Shown: positions 9,677 through 17,543 of the stretch, in pieces
Position numbering within the stretch: the stretch's first letter is position 1
Layout: every line of letters starts with the position of its first letter
Source: Chloroflexota bacterium
GTDB lineage: Bacteria > Chloroflexota > Limnocylindria > Limnocylindrales > CSP1-4
Reading direction: 5' to 3'
NCBI GenBank assembly: GCA_029858845.1
Contig: JAOUEG010000002.1
Location: 1 to 25,630 of the forward strand
Length of the DNA: 25,630 nt
The notes under the pieces: generated by a model
What the model was told of the DNA's origin: nothing
Seen by the model: the letters and a program-made list of their open reading frames with translations, nothing else
Databases searched by the model: none
Program-made: the position numbers and the translations under genes

Positions 9677-11428
9677 ATGACGCCAGCTCGCCGGGGACGC
9701 CGCGTCCTCGCTCTACTTCCAGCTCTCGCGCTGACCCTCGCGGTCGCCCTCCCCGTGATCGGGGCGGCACCGGACGGTGTCGGCAAGGGCAATCCCGCTG
9801 GGCCGCTCCTGGACATCCAGCTGCTGGCGTTCAACGACTACCACGGCCACCTCGAGCCCACGACGCCCGGCACGGTGGGGACCACGACCGCCGGCGGAAG
9901 CGAGTACCTCGCCAGCCACCTGGCCGGCCTCCGGGCGGGGCAGCGAAACAGTCTGACCGTCGCGGCTGGTGACCTGATCGGCGGCACGCCGTTCCTGTCC
10001 GGCCTCTTTCACGACGAGCCATCGGTCGATTCGCTGAACGCCATGGGCCTGGACGTCTCCAGCGTCGGCAATCACGAGTTCGACGAGGGCGTGACCGAAC
10101 TGCTTCGCATGCAGAACGGCGGCTGCCATCCGGACGATGGCTGCTACTTCCCGGATGAGCCCTACATGGGAGCCGACTTCCCGTGGCTCGCCGCCAACGT
10201 GGTGAGCGAGGCGACCGGCGAGACCGTCCTGCCGCCGTACTGGATCAAGAAGTTCCAGGGAGCCGAGATCGCGTTCATCGGGATGACCCTCGAGGGCACC
10301 CCCGCACTCGTCGCACAGTCCGGTATCGATGGCTGGGATTTCCAGGACGAGGCCGACACGGCCAATGCCCTGGTCCCCGTGCTGCGCAGGCAGGGTGTGG
10401 AGGCGATCGTCGTCCTCCTGCACGAAGGCCTCGAGACGAGCGGCACGTACGATGATTGCGTCGGCATCAGCGGACCGGTCGCGGACATCCAGAGCCGCCT
10501 CGATCCCGAGATCGACGTGATGATCACGGGCCACACGCACCAGGCCTACAACTGCGTCATGACGGATCCTGCCGGTGAGCCGCGGCGCGTCACGAGCGCA
10601 CTGTCCTTCGGCCGGATCATCTCGGAGATCAACCTCAAGTACGACCGCCGCACGAACGACATCCGGCGCGACCTGGTCACGGCCACGAACCACGTGGTTG
10701 ACCAGACAGTCACTCCGGACCCGGCCCAGACGGCGATCCTGGACAAGTACCGGCCCGTCGCGGACCTGATCGGCAACCGCCCGGTCGGCCTGATCACGGC
10801 TGATATCACCCGTGCCAAGACGGGGACCGGTTCCGAGGATCGCGGCTCCGAGTCGAACGCCGGCAACATGATCGCGGATGCCCAGCTGTGGGCGACGGCG
10901 ACGAACAACGGCGCCGAGTTGGCGCTGATGAACCCTGGCGGTGTCCGCGCCGACTTCCTGTACGCATCCTCCGCCAAGGGGGAGGGTGACGGCGTCGTCA
11001 CCTATGCGGAAGCCTTCAACATGCAGCCCTTCGGCAATCTGCTCTCGACGATCCCGATGACCGGTCAGCAGATCATCGACGTGCTGGAGGAGCAGTGCCA
11101 GCCGCCGGGCGGACGGCCGTTCCTGCACCTCGGGATCTCGAACGGGCTGACCTACGATCTCAGCAAGACGATCACCGCCGGCGTGTGCACGTCCATCACG
11201 GTCAGCAACGTCGAGCTCAACGGCGTGGCCCTGGACCCGGCGCTGCCGTACATGGTCACCGTCAACAACTTCCTCGCCGACGGTGGCGACAACTTCGTCA
11301 CGTTCAAGCAGATCCCCAAGACCGACCGCATCGGCGGCGGCGAAGACCTGCAGGCCATGATCGACTACCTCGGTTCCGAGGGCCCGATCTCGCCCCCGGG
11401 GACCGACCGGGTGAACGAACTCCCGTAG
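9677..11428 (+). CDS. Secreted bifunctional metallophosphatase/5'-nucleotidase
   Basis: A UshA/YfkN-type enzyme that removes phosphate from nucleotides outside the cytoplasm, supplying nucleosides and phosphate. The 583-aa product starts with a signal peptide: basic MTPARRGRR, a hydrophobic core at about 11-29 and a likely cut near IGAA-P. The calcineurin-like metallophosphoesterase domain shows FNDYHGH (52-58), a GDLIGG metal-ligand loop, GNHEFDEG (N132, H133) and GHTHQAYNC (from G285). The 5_nucleotid_C domain follows with SNAGNMIADA, MNPGGVRADF, FNMQPFGN, the ISNGLTYD substrate loop and NNFLADGGDNF. There is no C-terminal membrane helix or LPxTG sorting signal, so release or loose attachment is expected. 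Start chosen from the AGGAGG spacing. A perfect 15-bp hairpin follows the stop, so it is probably transcribed alone. The RRVLAL segment is a weak Tat-like motif; Sec export seems at least as likely. Confidence 0.95.
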   Translation: MTPARRGRRVLALLPALALTLAVALPVIGAAPDGVGKGNPAGPLLDIQLLAFNDYHGHLEPTTPGTVGTTTAGGSEYLASHLAGLRAGQRNSLTVAAGDLIGGTPFLSGLFHDEPSVDSLNAMGLDVSSVGNHEFDEGVTELLRMQNGGCHPDDGCYFPDEPYMGADFPWLAANVVSEATGETVLPPYWIKKFQGAEIAFIGMTLEGTPALVAQSGIDGWDFQDEADTANALVPVLRRQGVEAIVVLLHEGLETSGTYDDCVGISGPVADIQSRLDPEIDVMITGHTHQAYNCVMTDPAGEPRRVTSALSFGRIISEINLKYDRRTNDIRRDLVTATNHVVDQTVTPDPAQTAILDKYRPVADLIGNRPVGLITADITRAKTGTGSEDRGSESNAGNMIADAQLWATATNNGAELALMNPGGVRADFLYASSAKGEGDGVVTYAEAFNMQPFGNLLSTIPMTGQQIIDVLEEQCQPPGGRPFLHLGISNGLTYDLSKTITAGVCTSITVSNVELNGVALDPALPYMVTVNNFLADGGDNFVTFKQIPKTDRIGGGEDLQAMIDYLGSEGPISPPGTDRVNELP

Positions 11429-11449
11429 CCCATCGCCGGACATCGCAGC

Positions 11450-11483
11450 CACCGAACCCGGGCCCAGCGGCCCGGGTTCGGTG
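11450..11483. terminator. Perfect 15-bp stem-loop after the nucleotidase gene
   Basis: CACCGAACCCGGGCC (11450-11464) and its exact complement (11469-11483) enclose the 4-nt loop CAGC, 22 nt after the stop codon. It is not followed by a T-run on either strand. It looks like a factor-independent terminator of the tail-less kind reported for G+C-rich bacteria, or an mRNA 3'-end stabiliser. Low energy of folding is certain from the sequence; termination is inferred. Confidence 0.75.
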
Positions 11484-11640
11484 ATTCGGGGCACCGAACC
11501 GGTACCGAAGGGGGGCGCGAGGAGGCAACGACCGACCCGTATCGGGCCATTGGCCATCCGGCGGCGCCCCTGCACGATGGGGTCCTGCCAGCGAACGGTC
11601 GGCCATCCGACCGGGCGGGCACTGCCGGGAGTGGACTTCG

Positions 11641-13011
11641 ATGCATCGCCGCCCGATCCGTGGAGCCCTCGCCCTGGCAGTCGCCGGGACCCTGCTCGTC
11701 GCCGGCCTGGCGTCGGCCGACAGCGTTCGCGCCGACGGCGATGCGGTGACCGCCGGTGCGCAGTCGACGGTCGACCTCGGCCAGGTGGCTCCGTCGTCGG
11801 AGATCACGTTCCCCGTGGCCTTCCAGATCCTATGTGGCGACCAGAGTCATCTCGACCCGGGCCAGCAGGTCACGTTGACCCACAGCGGCGGCATCGTGCC
11901 CACCGGCGGGGAGATCGTATCTGCGACGGTGGGGACGACCGGTGTCGTGCCCTCCGGTTGGGTTCCGGACGGAAGCGGCTGTCCCTGGCCGGCCCCGGTG
12001 GTGGATGGCGGGTCCCCCAGCATCGTCACGCTGCGGGCGCCGGCCCTCCCCGGGTCGGGGTACACCTATACGGTCGCGTGGACGACTTCGGTCGGACCGG
12101 CCGGCGTCAGCGATCCGATGGCCGTGCGTGCCACGACCATGGCCAGCTTCATCCTCGAGGTGGTCGCGAACGACGCGCCCACCCTCGTGCTCCCGGAGGA
12201 CATCTCGGTCGAGGGCGACACGACCGGCGGCTGGATCGCTGATTTCACGGCGTCCGCCACAGATGCCGAGGATGACCCCGATCCGTCGCCAGTCTGCAGC
12301 CCGGCGGCGGGGGAGGTCCTGCCGCTGGGCACGACGACCGTCGCCTGTTCGGTGACCGACAGCAGCAGTGCGACGACCTCCGGATCGTTCACCGTGACGG
12401 TCGTCGACACCACGGCCCCGGCCATCTCGCTCGGCGTTGATCAGCAGGTGACGACAGCCGATCCCACCGGAACGACGCTGGTGTACGCCTCGCCGGTGGT
12501 GACGGACGGCGTCGATGCCGATCCCGACGTGGCCTGCGATCCGGTCGACGGTTCCTGGATCCCGGTCGGCACGACGACCGTGACCTGCACCGCGACCGAT
12601 GCCAGCGGCAACAGCGCTTCGGCATCGCTGACGGTCGACGTGTCCGTCGCGCCCGCCGGGACGACGCCGGGCGCCGCTGCGGTTCAGTGGTGGGAGCCCA
12701 TCGGGCTCGGGACGGAGTCGCTCGTCGCGAACCGCGGTAGGACGATCCCGATCAAGGCCACGCTCGACGTCGAGGGCGAGGCGCGAACGGTCGGGGCCGC
12801 CCTCGTCGCTGTGACACCCTGCGACGGTGGGAACCCGCTCCTGCTGCCGTTGCGGTTCCGCGGTGGGCGCTGGGCGGCGAACCTGGACACCTCCGGCCTC
12901 GCGGGAGCGTGTCACGTGGTCGAGGCGTCGATCGACGGCCTGTCCGCCGGGTCCTTCACATTGGACCTGGTGGCGGCGCCGTGGCAAGGGACCGGCGCAA
13001 AGCCCAGATAG
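11641..13011 (+). CDS. Secreted protein with two HYR (hyalin repeat) domains
   Basis: A 456-aa exported protein. A signal peptide is visible (MHRRPIRG, hydrophobic 9-24, likely cut near LASA). Residues of about 30-175 form an all-beta region of unknown type with two cysteines. Two tandem HYR domains follow, at about 177-257 and 258-338, each with the LPLGTTTV/IPVGTTTV-C-x-x-T/V-D signature. The repeats carry an identical 14-nt stretch exactly 240 bp apart (12328-12341 and 12568-12581). The C-terminal part (about 345-450) has the VANRGRTIPIKATL pattern often found after HYR domains in environmental bacteria, with a Cys pair that could form a disulfide. HYR domains are immunoglobulin-like adhesion modules; the ligand is unknown. 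GGGAG at 11627-11631 is 9 nt before the ATG. No anchor is visible, so it is probably released or loosely surface-bound. The 212 bp in front hold the nucleotidase hairpin and no other recognisable gene. Confidence 0.85.
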   Translation: MHRRPIRGALALAVAGTLLVAGLASADSVRADGDAVTAGAQSTVDLGQVAPSSEITFPVAFQILCGDQSHLDPGQQVTLTHSGGIVPTGGEIVSATVGTTGVVPSGWVPDGSGCPWPAPVVDGGSPSIVTLRAPALPGSGYTYTVAWTTSVGPAGVSDPMAVRATTMASFILEVVANDAPTLVLPEDISVEGDTTGGWIADFTASATDAEDDPDPSPVCSPAAGEVLPLGTTTVACSVTDSSSATTSGSFTVTVVDTTAPAISLGVDQQVTTADPTGTTLVYASPVVTDGVDADPDVACDPVDGSWIPVGTTTVTCTATDASGNSASASLTVDVSVAPAGTTPGAAAVQWWEPIGLGTESLVANRGRTIPIKATLDVEGEARTVGAALVAVTPCDGGNPLLLPLRFRGGRWAANLDTSGLAGACHVVEASIDGLSAGSFTLDLVAAPWQGTGAKPR

Positions 13012-13033
13012 CGCGCCGCCCCGGCAGTTGCCC

Positions 13034-13039
13034 TAGCAT
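13034..13039 (+). promoter_or_regulatory. -10-like hexamer of uvrC, leaderless arrangement
   Basis: TAGCAT ends 7 nt before the GTG at 13047, within the 35-bp gap after the HYR gene. No Shine-Dalgarno of the AGGAGG type is present; only a run of G precedes the start. Confidence 0.55.
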
Positions 13040-13046
13040 CGGGGGC

Positions 13047-14912
13047 GTGACCCCCGAACTCGAAGCCACGCTCAAGCGCCTCCCGGATCGACCGGGCGTC
13101 TACCTCATGAAGGACGCCAGGGGCGACGTGGTGTACGTCGGGAAGGCCCAGAGTCTGCGGTCGCGGGTCCGGAGCTACTGGCAGAAGCAGGCCCCCGGCG
13201 GGGAGATCCACCGGATCCGATCCGTGATCGACCGCGTCGTCGACGTCGAGGTGACCGAGACGGACAGCGTCAGCGAGGCGTTGCTGCTGGAGGCGAACCT
13301 GATCAAGCGCTTCCGACCGCGCTTCAACGTTCGCCTCAAGGATGACAAGAGCTACCCGTACATCAAGATCACCCTGGCCGATGACTTCCCACGCGTCGAG
13401 CGCACCCGCAAGCTCGTCGACGACGGCAGCCGGTACTTCGGGCCCTATGCCTCCGCGTCCAGCGTGGACGAGTCGATGAACATGGTCCGTCGGCTGTTCC
13501 CGTTCCGGACCTGCGCGATCGACATCCGGGAGGGCGAGCGTGCCCTCCGGCGACCCTGCCTGCTGTACCACATCAAGCGTTGCCAGGGGCCGTGCATCGA
13601 GGCGATCTCTCGCGCCGACTATCGGACGGACATCGACCAGGTGGGCCTCTTCCTCGAGGGTCGTCAGGAGACGCTCGTGAACGCGTTGCGTCGCGAGATG
13701 GCGGGGGCCGCCGAGCGGACGGACTACGAGCGCGCCGCGACGCTGCGCGACAAGATTCGGGCGATCGAGCGGACCATGGAGAGCCAGAAGATGGCGGCGT
13801 TCGCGCGGACCGAGCTGGACATGGTCGGCTTGGCGCGTCGCGACAACCAGGCCGCCGTGACCCTGTTCAGCATCCGTGACGGCAAGATGATCGGTCGTGA
13901 CGTCTATCTGCTCGACGCTGCTCGCGAGGCCCCGGAGGACGAGGTGCTGGCGAGCTTCCTGGAGCAGTACTACGCCCGGGCGACGTCGATCCCGCGGGCG
14001 ATCTACGTGCCATCCGGCATCGACGGATCCGGCGATGGCTCGACGGCCGACCTCGAGGCGTTCCTGGCCGGTCGCCGGGGTGGCCCCGTCCAACTGCGGG
14101 TCCCCCGGCGCGGAGAGAAGCGCGACCTGCTGGACCTGGCCACGCGCAACGCGGACGAGACCCTGGCTCGCGAACAGGCGCGCTGGCTGGCCGACCACGG
14201 CAAGACCCTGGCGGCCCTGGACGAACTCGGCGCCGCCCTGGGGCTCGTCGGGCCGCCGATGCGCATCGAGTGCTACGACATCAGCAACTTCCAGGGGCGC
14301 GAGTCCGTGGGGAGCATGGTCGTGTTCGAGGACGGCAAGCCGCGAACGGGCGAGTACCGACGGTTCCGGATCCGAGACGTCGAGGGACCGAACGACTACG
14401 CCAGCCACCAGGAGGTCCTGCGACGCCGGTTCCGGGCGACGCGGAGTGGCGAGGAGGGGAGCGAGGAGGAGCGACGCTGGGCCACGCCGGACCTCGTGAT
14501 CGTGGACGGTGGCAAGGGCCAGGTCAGCGCCGCCAAGGAGGTCCTCGATGCCCTGGGTCTCCACGACCTGCCCCTGGCTGGCCTCGCGAAGGAGCGCGAG
14601 GAGCTGTTCCTGCCGGCGCGCACCGAGCCGATCGTGCTCCCTGCGACATCGTCGGCCCTCTACCTGGTCCAGCGGTTGCGCGACGAAGCGCACCGATTCG
14701 CGATCACCTACCACCGGTCCCTGCGGGACAAGCGCACCGTCCGGTCCGCCTTCGACGACTTGCCCGGCGTGGGCCCCAAGCGCAAGCGTGAGCTCCTGAA
14801 GGTCTTCGGGTCCGTCAAACGCGTTCGCGATGCTCCCGTGGAGCAGATCGCGGCGGTCCCCGGCATCAGCCGAGCGCTGGCGGAGCGGATCAAGGCGACG
14901 CTGGAGGCCTAG
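13047..14912 (+). CDS. uvrC: UvrC, excinuclease ABC subunit C
   Basis: UvrC makes both incisions around a lesion once UvrB is loaded. The 621-aa product has the usual length. The GIY-YIG nuclease domain opens the protein: GVYLMKD, VVYVGKAQSLRSRVRSYW, then the EALLLEANLIKRFRP helix. A cysteine-containing FPFRTC...RPCLLYHIKRCQGPC segment comes next, followed by the UVR motif that binds UvrB (about 205-245). The RNase H-like 5'-incision domain has IECYDISNFQG, SMVVFEDGKP, the conserved LVIVDGGKGQ, and EAHRFAITYHR. Tandem helix-hairpin-helix motifs close the protein (LPGVGPKRKRELL and VPGISRALAERI). GTG 13047 is chosen because it leads into TPELEATLKRLPDRPGVY and sits just after the -10-like hexamer; the frame is open further upstream but only shadows the HYR gene. 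Confidence 0.98.
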   Translation: MTPELEATLKRLPDRPGVYLMKDARGDVVYVGKAQSLRSRVRSYWQKQAPGGEIHRIRSVIDRVVDVEVTETDSVSEALLLEANLIKRFRPRFNVRLKDDKSYPYIKITLADDFPRVERTRKLVDDGSRYFGPYASASSVDESMNMVRRLFPFRTCAIDIREGERALRRPCLLYHIKRCQGPCIEAISRADYRTDIDQVGLFLEGRQETLVNALRREMAGAAERTDYERAATLRDKIRAIERTMESQKMAAFARTELDMVGLARRDNQAAVTLFSIRDGKMIGRDVYLLDAAREAPEDEVLASFLEQYYARATSIPRAIYVPSGIDGSGDGSTADLEAFLAGRRGGPVQLRVPRRGEKRDLLDLATRNADETLAREQARWLADHGKTLAALDELGAALGLVGPPMRIECYDISNFQGRESVGSMVVFEDGKPRTGEYRRFRIRDVEGPNDYASHQEVLRRRFRATRSGEEGSEEERRWATPDLVIVDGGKGQVSAAKEVLDALGLHDLPLAGLAKEREELFLPARTEPIVLPATSSALYLVQRLRDEAHRFAITYHRSLRDKRTVRSAFDDLPGVGPKRKRELLKVFGSVKRVRDAPVEQIAAVPGISRALAERIKATLEA

Positions 14913-14961
14913 GCCGGAGCGGCCGGCCGCCCGGTCCGCGGCGCACGCGTGGCGTTCCGTG

Positions 14962-14967
14962 TACCAT
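14962..14967 (+). promoter_or_regulatory. -10-like hexamer of secD
   Basis: TACCAT ends 9 nt before ATG 14977, with no Shine-Dalgarno between. This gives a leader of zero to a few nucleotides. It is presumed to drive secD-secF. Confidence 0.5.
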
Positions 14968-14976
14968 CCCGCCGGT

Positions 14977-16341
14977 ATGCGTAGAGCCGGACCGATCCTG
15001 ATCCTCCTCATCGGCGTCGTCGCCCTCATCGTGAACTTCTTCCCTGGGTTCCAAGTTCCGGACCCGAGTGCCGGTGACGGCCAGTGGCGGGTGGTCGAGA
15101 CCAAGCTCGGTCTTGATCTCGAGGGCGGGCTTCGCGTCGAGTACCAGGCACTGCCCAAGGATGGCCAGGCCCCGTCGCCGGAGGCGATGGGCGTCATCAA
15201 GGACATCGTCGAGCGCCGCGTGAACCAGGAAGGCGTCTCCGAACCGGTGGTCGTCGTCCAGGGCTCGGACCGCGTCGTGGTCGAACTCCCGGGCGTGACG
15301 GACGTCGATGCGGTGCGGCGCCTGGTCGGCCAGACCGGCCGTCTCGACTTCGTCCCATTGGGGACGACGCCGGCCTCGACCGGGCAGGTCCTCGACCTCG
15401 AGGCCAACCCGCCCTTGTTCAGCGGTGACCAGGTCGAGTCCGCCGCCGTCGGCACGGATTCGCAGGGAAGCGGCCTGGCAGTCGACTTCGTCCTCAAGTC
15501 GGAGGGAGCCAGCCTGTTCGCCGACTACACGGCGTCGCATGTCGGTGAGTACTTCGCGATCGCCCTGGACGGCTCGGTGATCTCGGCCCCGGTGATCCGC
15601 GACGCGATCCCGAACGGTCAGGTCCAGATCAGCGCAGGCGGGATCGGCGGGTTCCCAGCCAACGAGGCGAGGGAGCTGGTGACCATCCTGAAGTTCGGGT
15701 CGCTGCCGTTCCCGATCCAGGAGCTGTCCAGCGAGCAGATCTCCGCCACCCTTGGAGAGACCTTCCTCAACCAGAGCCTGCTGGCCGGCCTGATCGGCAT
15801 CGCCCTGGTCATCACCTTCATGCTGCTCTACTACCGGCTCCCCGGGGTCGTGGCCGCGTTCGCGCTCATCTACTACACCCTGGTGGTCTACGCGATCTTC
15901 CGCCTCGTCCCGGTCACCCTGACCCTTGCCGGGATCGCCGGCTTCGTCCTCTCGGTCGGTATGGCTGTGGACGCCAACATCCTCATCTTCGAGCGCATGA
16001 AGGAAGAGCTGCGCGTGGGCAAGTCGCTGCCGGCTGCCGTCGAGGCAGGGTTCAATCGAGCCTGGAACTCGATCCTCGACTCCAACGTGTCGAGCCTCAT
16101 CACGGCCACGATCCTGTACGCCTTCGGATCCTCGACGATCCGCGGGTTCGCCCTGGTCCTGATCATCGGCGTGCTCGTCTCGATGTTCAGCGCGATCGTC
16201 GTCACGCGATCGATCATGCGGGTCATGGTCCGCCAGGAATGGGCCCGCAAGGCCTCGCTCTACGGGTTGCGAGACGACGAATTCGTGGCCATGGGAGCCA
16301 CTCGACCATCTGGCCGCCGCCCGGTGCGCGCGGATGTTTGA
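14977..16341 (+). CDS. secD: SecD, protein export channel subunit
   Basis: SecD works with SecF at the SecYEG translocon and uses the proton-motive force to pull exported proteins out of the membrane. The 454-aa product has a first membrane helix at about 6-25, then a large extracytoplasmic part with LDLEGGLRVEY, RRVNQEGVSEPVV and the late IALDGSVISAPVI segment. Five further membrane helices fill about 265-450. The conserved GMAVDANILIFERMKEE (D332) lies in the fourth helix region. ATG 14977 is chosen because it gives a basic MRRAG followed directly by the first helix; the frame is open upstream but overlaps uvrC. secF starts 8 nt before the secD stop. The usual upstream partner yajC is absent; uvrC is there instead. 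Length is typical of the shorter Gram-positive-type SecD. Confidence 0.97.
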   Translation: MRRAGPILILLIGVVALIVNFFPGFQVPDPSAGDGQWRVVETKLGLDLEGGLRVEYQALPKDGQAPSPEAMGVIKDIVERRVNQEGVSEPVVVVQGSDRVVVELPGVTDVDAVRRLVGQTGRLDFVPLGTTPASTGQVLDLEANPPLFSGDQVESAAVGTDSQGSGLAVDFVLKSEGASLFADYTASHVGEYFAIALDGSVISAPVIRDAIPNGQVQISAGGIGGFPANEARELVTILKFGSLPFPIQELSSEQISATLGETFLNQSLLAGLIGIALVITFMLLYYRLPGVVAAFALIYYTLVVYAIFRLVPVTLTLAGIAGFVLSVGMAVDANILIFERMKEELRVGKSLPAAVEAGFNRAWNSILDSNVSSLITATILYAFGSSTIRGFALVLIIGVLVSMFSAIVVTRSIMRVMVRQEWARKASLYGLRDDEFVAMGATRPSGRRPVRADV

Positions 16342-17479
16342 CGTCATCGGGAAGCGCCGGATCTTCTATGTCGTCTCCCTCGCGCTGACCATCCCGGGGC
16401 TCGTCTTCATCCTGCTGACGCCCTTCACCGACCTCGGCCTCCAATTCACGATCGACTACACCGGCGGCACCCGCTGGGAGATCAAGTTCGAGGACCCGAA
16501 CGTCACGCCGGACGACGTCGAAGCCGTATTCGCGGCCAACGATCTGGCTGCGACGGCGATCAAGACCGGCAGCGGATACATCGAGATCAAGACGGAGCCC
16601 ATCGGCCTCCAGCCCGCGCCGGCGCCCACAGCCCTGCCGTCGGTGACGCCGACTGGATCGGCCGCCCCGTCCGGCGACGCGTCGGCCAGCCCGGGTGCGT
16701 CGGCCAGCCCGGGTGCGTCGGCCAGCCCGGGTGCGTCGGCCAGCCCGGCCGCCGACGCATCGCCGTCGCCCTCGGCGTCGGTCGCCCCCGTCGGCAATAC
16801 CGAGCTGCCCACGGACGGCAAGCTTGGCGAGATGGTCACGGCTTTGGAGTCGGAACTCGGGCCGATCGAATCGCAGGCCAGTCTGACGACGATCGGACCG
16901 GTCGTGAGCTCGGACCTCATCGGGCAGGCCCTGATCCTCATCGTGGTCGGTTCACTCGGGATCCTGGCCTGGATCACGTACCGTTTCCGGGACTGGAAGT
17001 TCGGCATGACGGCGCTGGCGGCCCTGATCCACGATGTCGTCGTGGTCGTCGGGACGTTCGCGATCCTCGGCACGTTCTTCAACGTGGAGATCGACGCCCT
17101 GTTCGTGACCGCGATGCTCACGGTGATCGGTTTCTCGGTCCACGACACCATCGTCGTGTTCGACCGGATCCGCGAGAACAAGGCCCGCCACCTCGGTGAA
17201 CCGTTCGCCGACATCGTCAACCATTCCATCTTGCAGACGTTCGGTCGTTCGATCACGACGAGCCTGACCGTCGTCTTGACGCTGCTGGCGCTGTGGCTGT
17301 TCGGCGGTGCGGCGATCAACGACTTCATCCTCGCGTTGCTGATCGGTATCGTCTCGGGGACGTACTCATCGATCTTCGTGGCGAGTCCACTCCTCGTGGA
17401 CTGGCATCAGTGGGACGATCGGCGGCATGGCCACATCGCCACCGGGCGAGCGGCCCGTCCGCGCCGCGCCGCTTCCTGA
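16334..17479 (+). CDS. secF: SecF, protein export channel subunit, with low-complexity insert
   Basis: SecF is the second half of the SecDF proton-driven export motor. The 381-aa product is longer than the usual 290-320. It has a first membrane helix at about 12-30, TIDYTGGT (D41), a short extracytoplasmic domain, and five helices from about 195 onward, including GFSVHDTIVVFDRIREN (D271). The extra length is a Pro/Ala/Ser/Gly-rich insert at about 92-155 in the extracytoplasmic domain. At residues 116-139 it holds four copies of a six-residue unit, ASASPG (last copy ASASPA). The insert should be disordered and exposed outside the membrane. ATG 16334 overlaps the secD stop by 8 nt, so translation is coupled. 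The C-terminus is basic and cytoplasmic (RRHGH...RRAAS). Confidence 0.96.
   Translation: MFDVIGKRRIFYVVSLALTIPGLVFILLTPFTDLGLQFTIDYTGGTRWEIKFEDPNVTPDDVEAVFAANDLAATAIKTGSGYIEIKTEPIGLQPAPAPTALPSVTPTGSAAPSGDASASPGASASPGASASPGASASPAADASPSPSASVAPVGNTELPTDGKLGEMVTALESELGPIESQASLTTIGPVVSSDLIGQALILIVVGSLGILAWITYRFRDWKFGMTALAALIHDVVVVVGTFAILGTFFNVEIDALFVTAMLTVIGFSVHDTIVVFDRIRENKARHLGEPFADIVNHSILQTFGRSITTSLTVVLTLLALWLFGGAAINDFILALLIGIVSGTYSSIFVASPLLVDWHQWDDRRHGHIATGRAARPRRAAS
16679..16750 (+). repeat. 18-bp tandem repeat, four copies, inside secF
   Basis: Unit GCGTCGGCCAGCCCGGGT, repeated at 16679, 16697, 16715 and 16733. The first three copies are identical and the fourth differs only in its last two bases (CC for GT). 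Eighteen bases keep the frame, so copy-number changes would lengthen or shorten SecF by six residues without breaking it. Confidence 0.95.
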
Positions 17480-17480
17480 G

Positions 17481-17506
17481 GCCGGCACTCGATGACGTGT
17501 GCCGGT
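17481..17506. other. Small hairpin between secF and recJ
   Basis: CCGGCAC (17482-17488) and GTGCCGG (17499-17505) form a 7-bp stem, extendable by a G-U pair at 17481/17506, with a 10-nt loop directly after the secF stop. No T-run follows. It could be a weak terminator or an mRNA end. The in-frame GTG at 17499 would be locked in this stem, which slightly favours the later recJ start at 17544. Confidence 0.35.
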
Positions 17507-17543
17507 AAAGGCGCAGGCCAGTCCTGCGTGGCATCCTGACGCC

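Noticed and set aside
12909..13046. Upstream extension of uvrC to ATG 12909
   Set aside because: The extension overlaps the HYR gene and has no GIY-YIG family similarity; GTG 13047 fits the family start and the -10-like hexamer.
14919..14930. Palindrome GCGGCCGGCCGC between uvrC and secD
   Set aside because: Short, composed only of G and C, with no loop and no tail; easily formed by chance in this composition.
16679..16750. CRISPR-like or mobile-element-like repeat
   Set aside because: The units are directly contiguous with no spacers, are 18 bp long and stay in the secF reading frame, so this is coding tandem repetition.
17499..17543. GTG 17499 as the recJ start
   Set aside because: It sits inside a hairpin stem, lacks a ribosome binding site, and adds 15 residues before the family-typical LEPRYRW opening. 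Not fully excluded.
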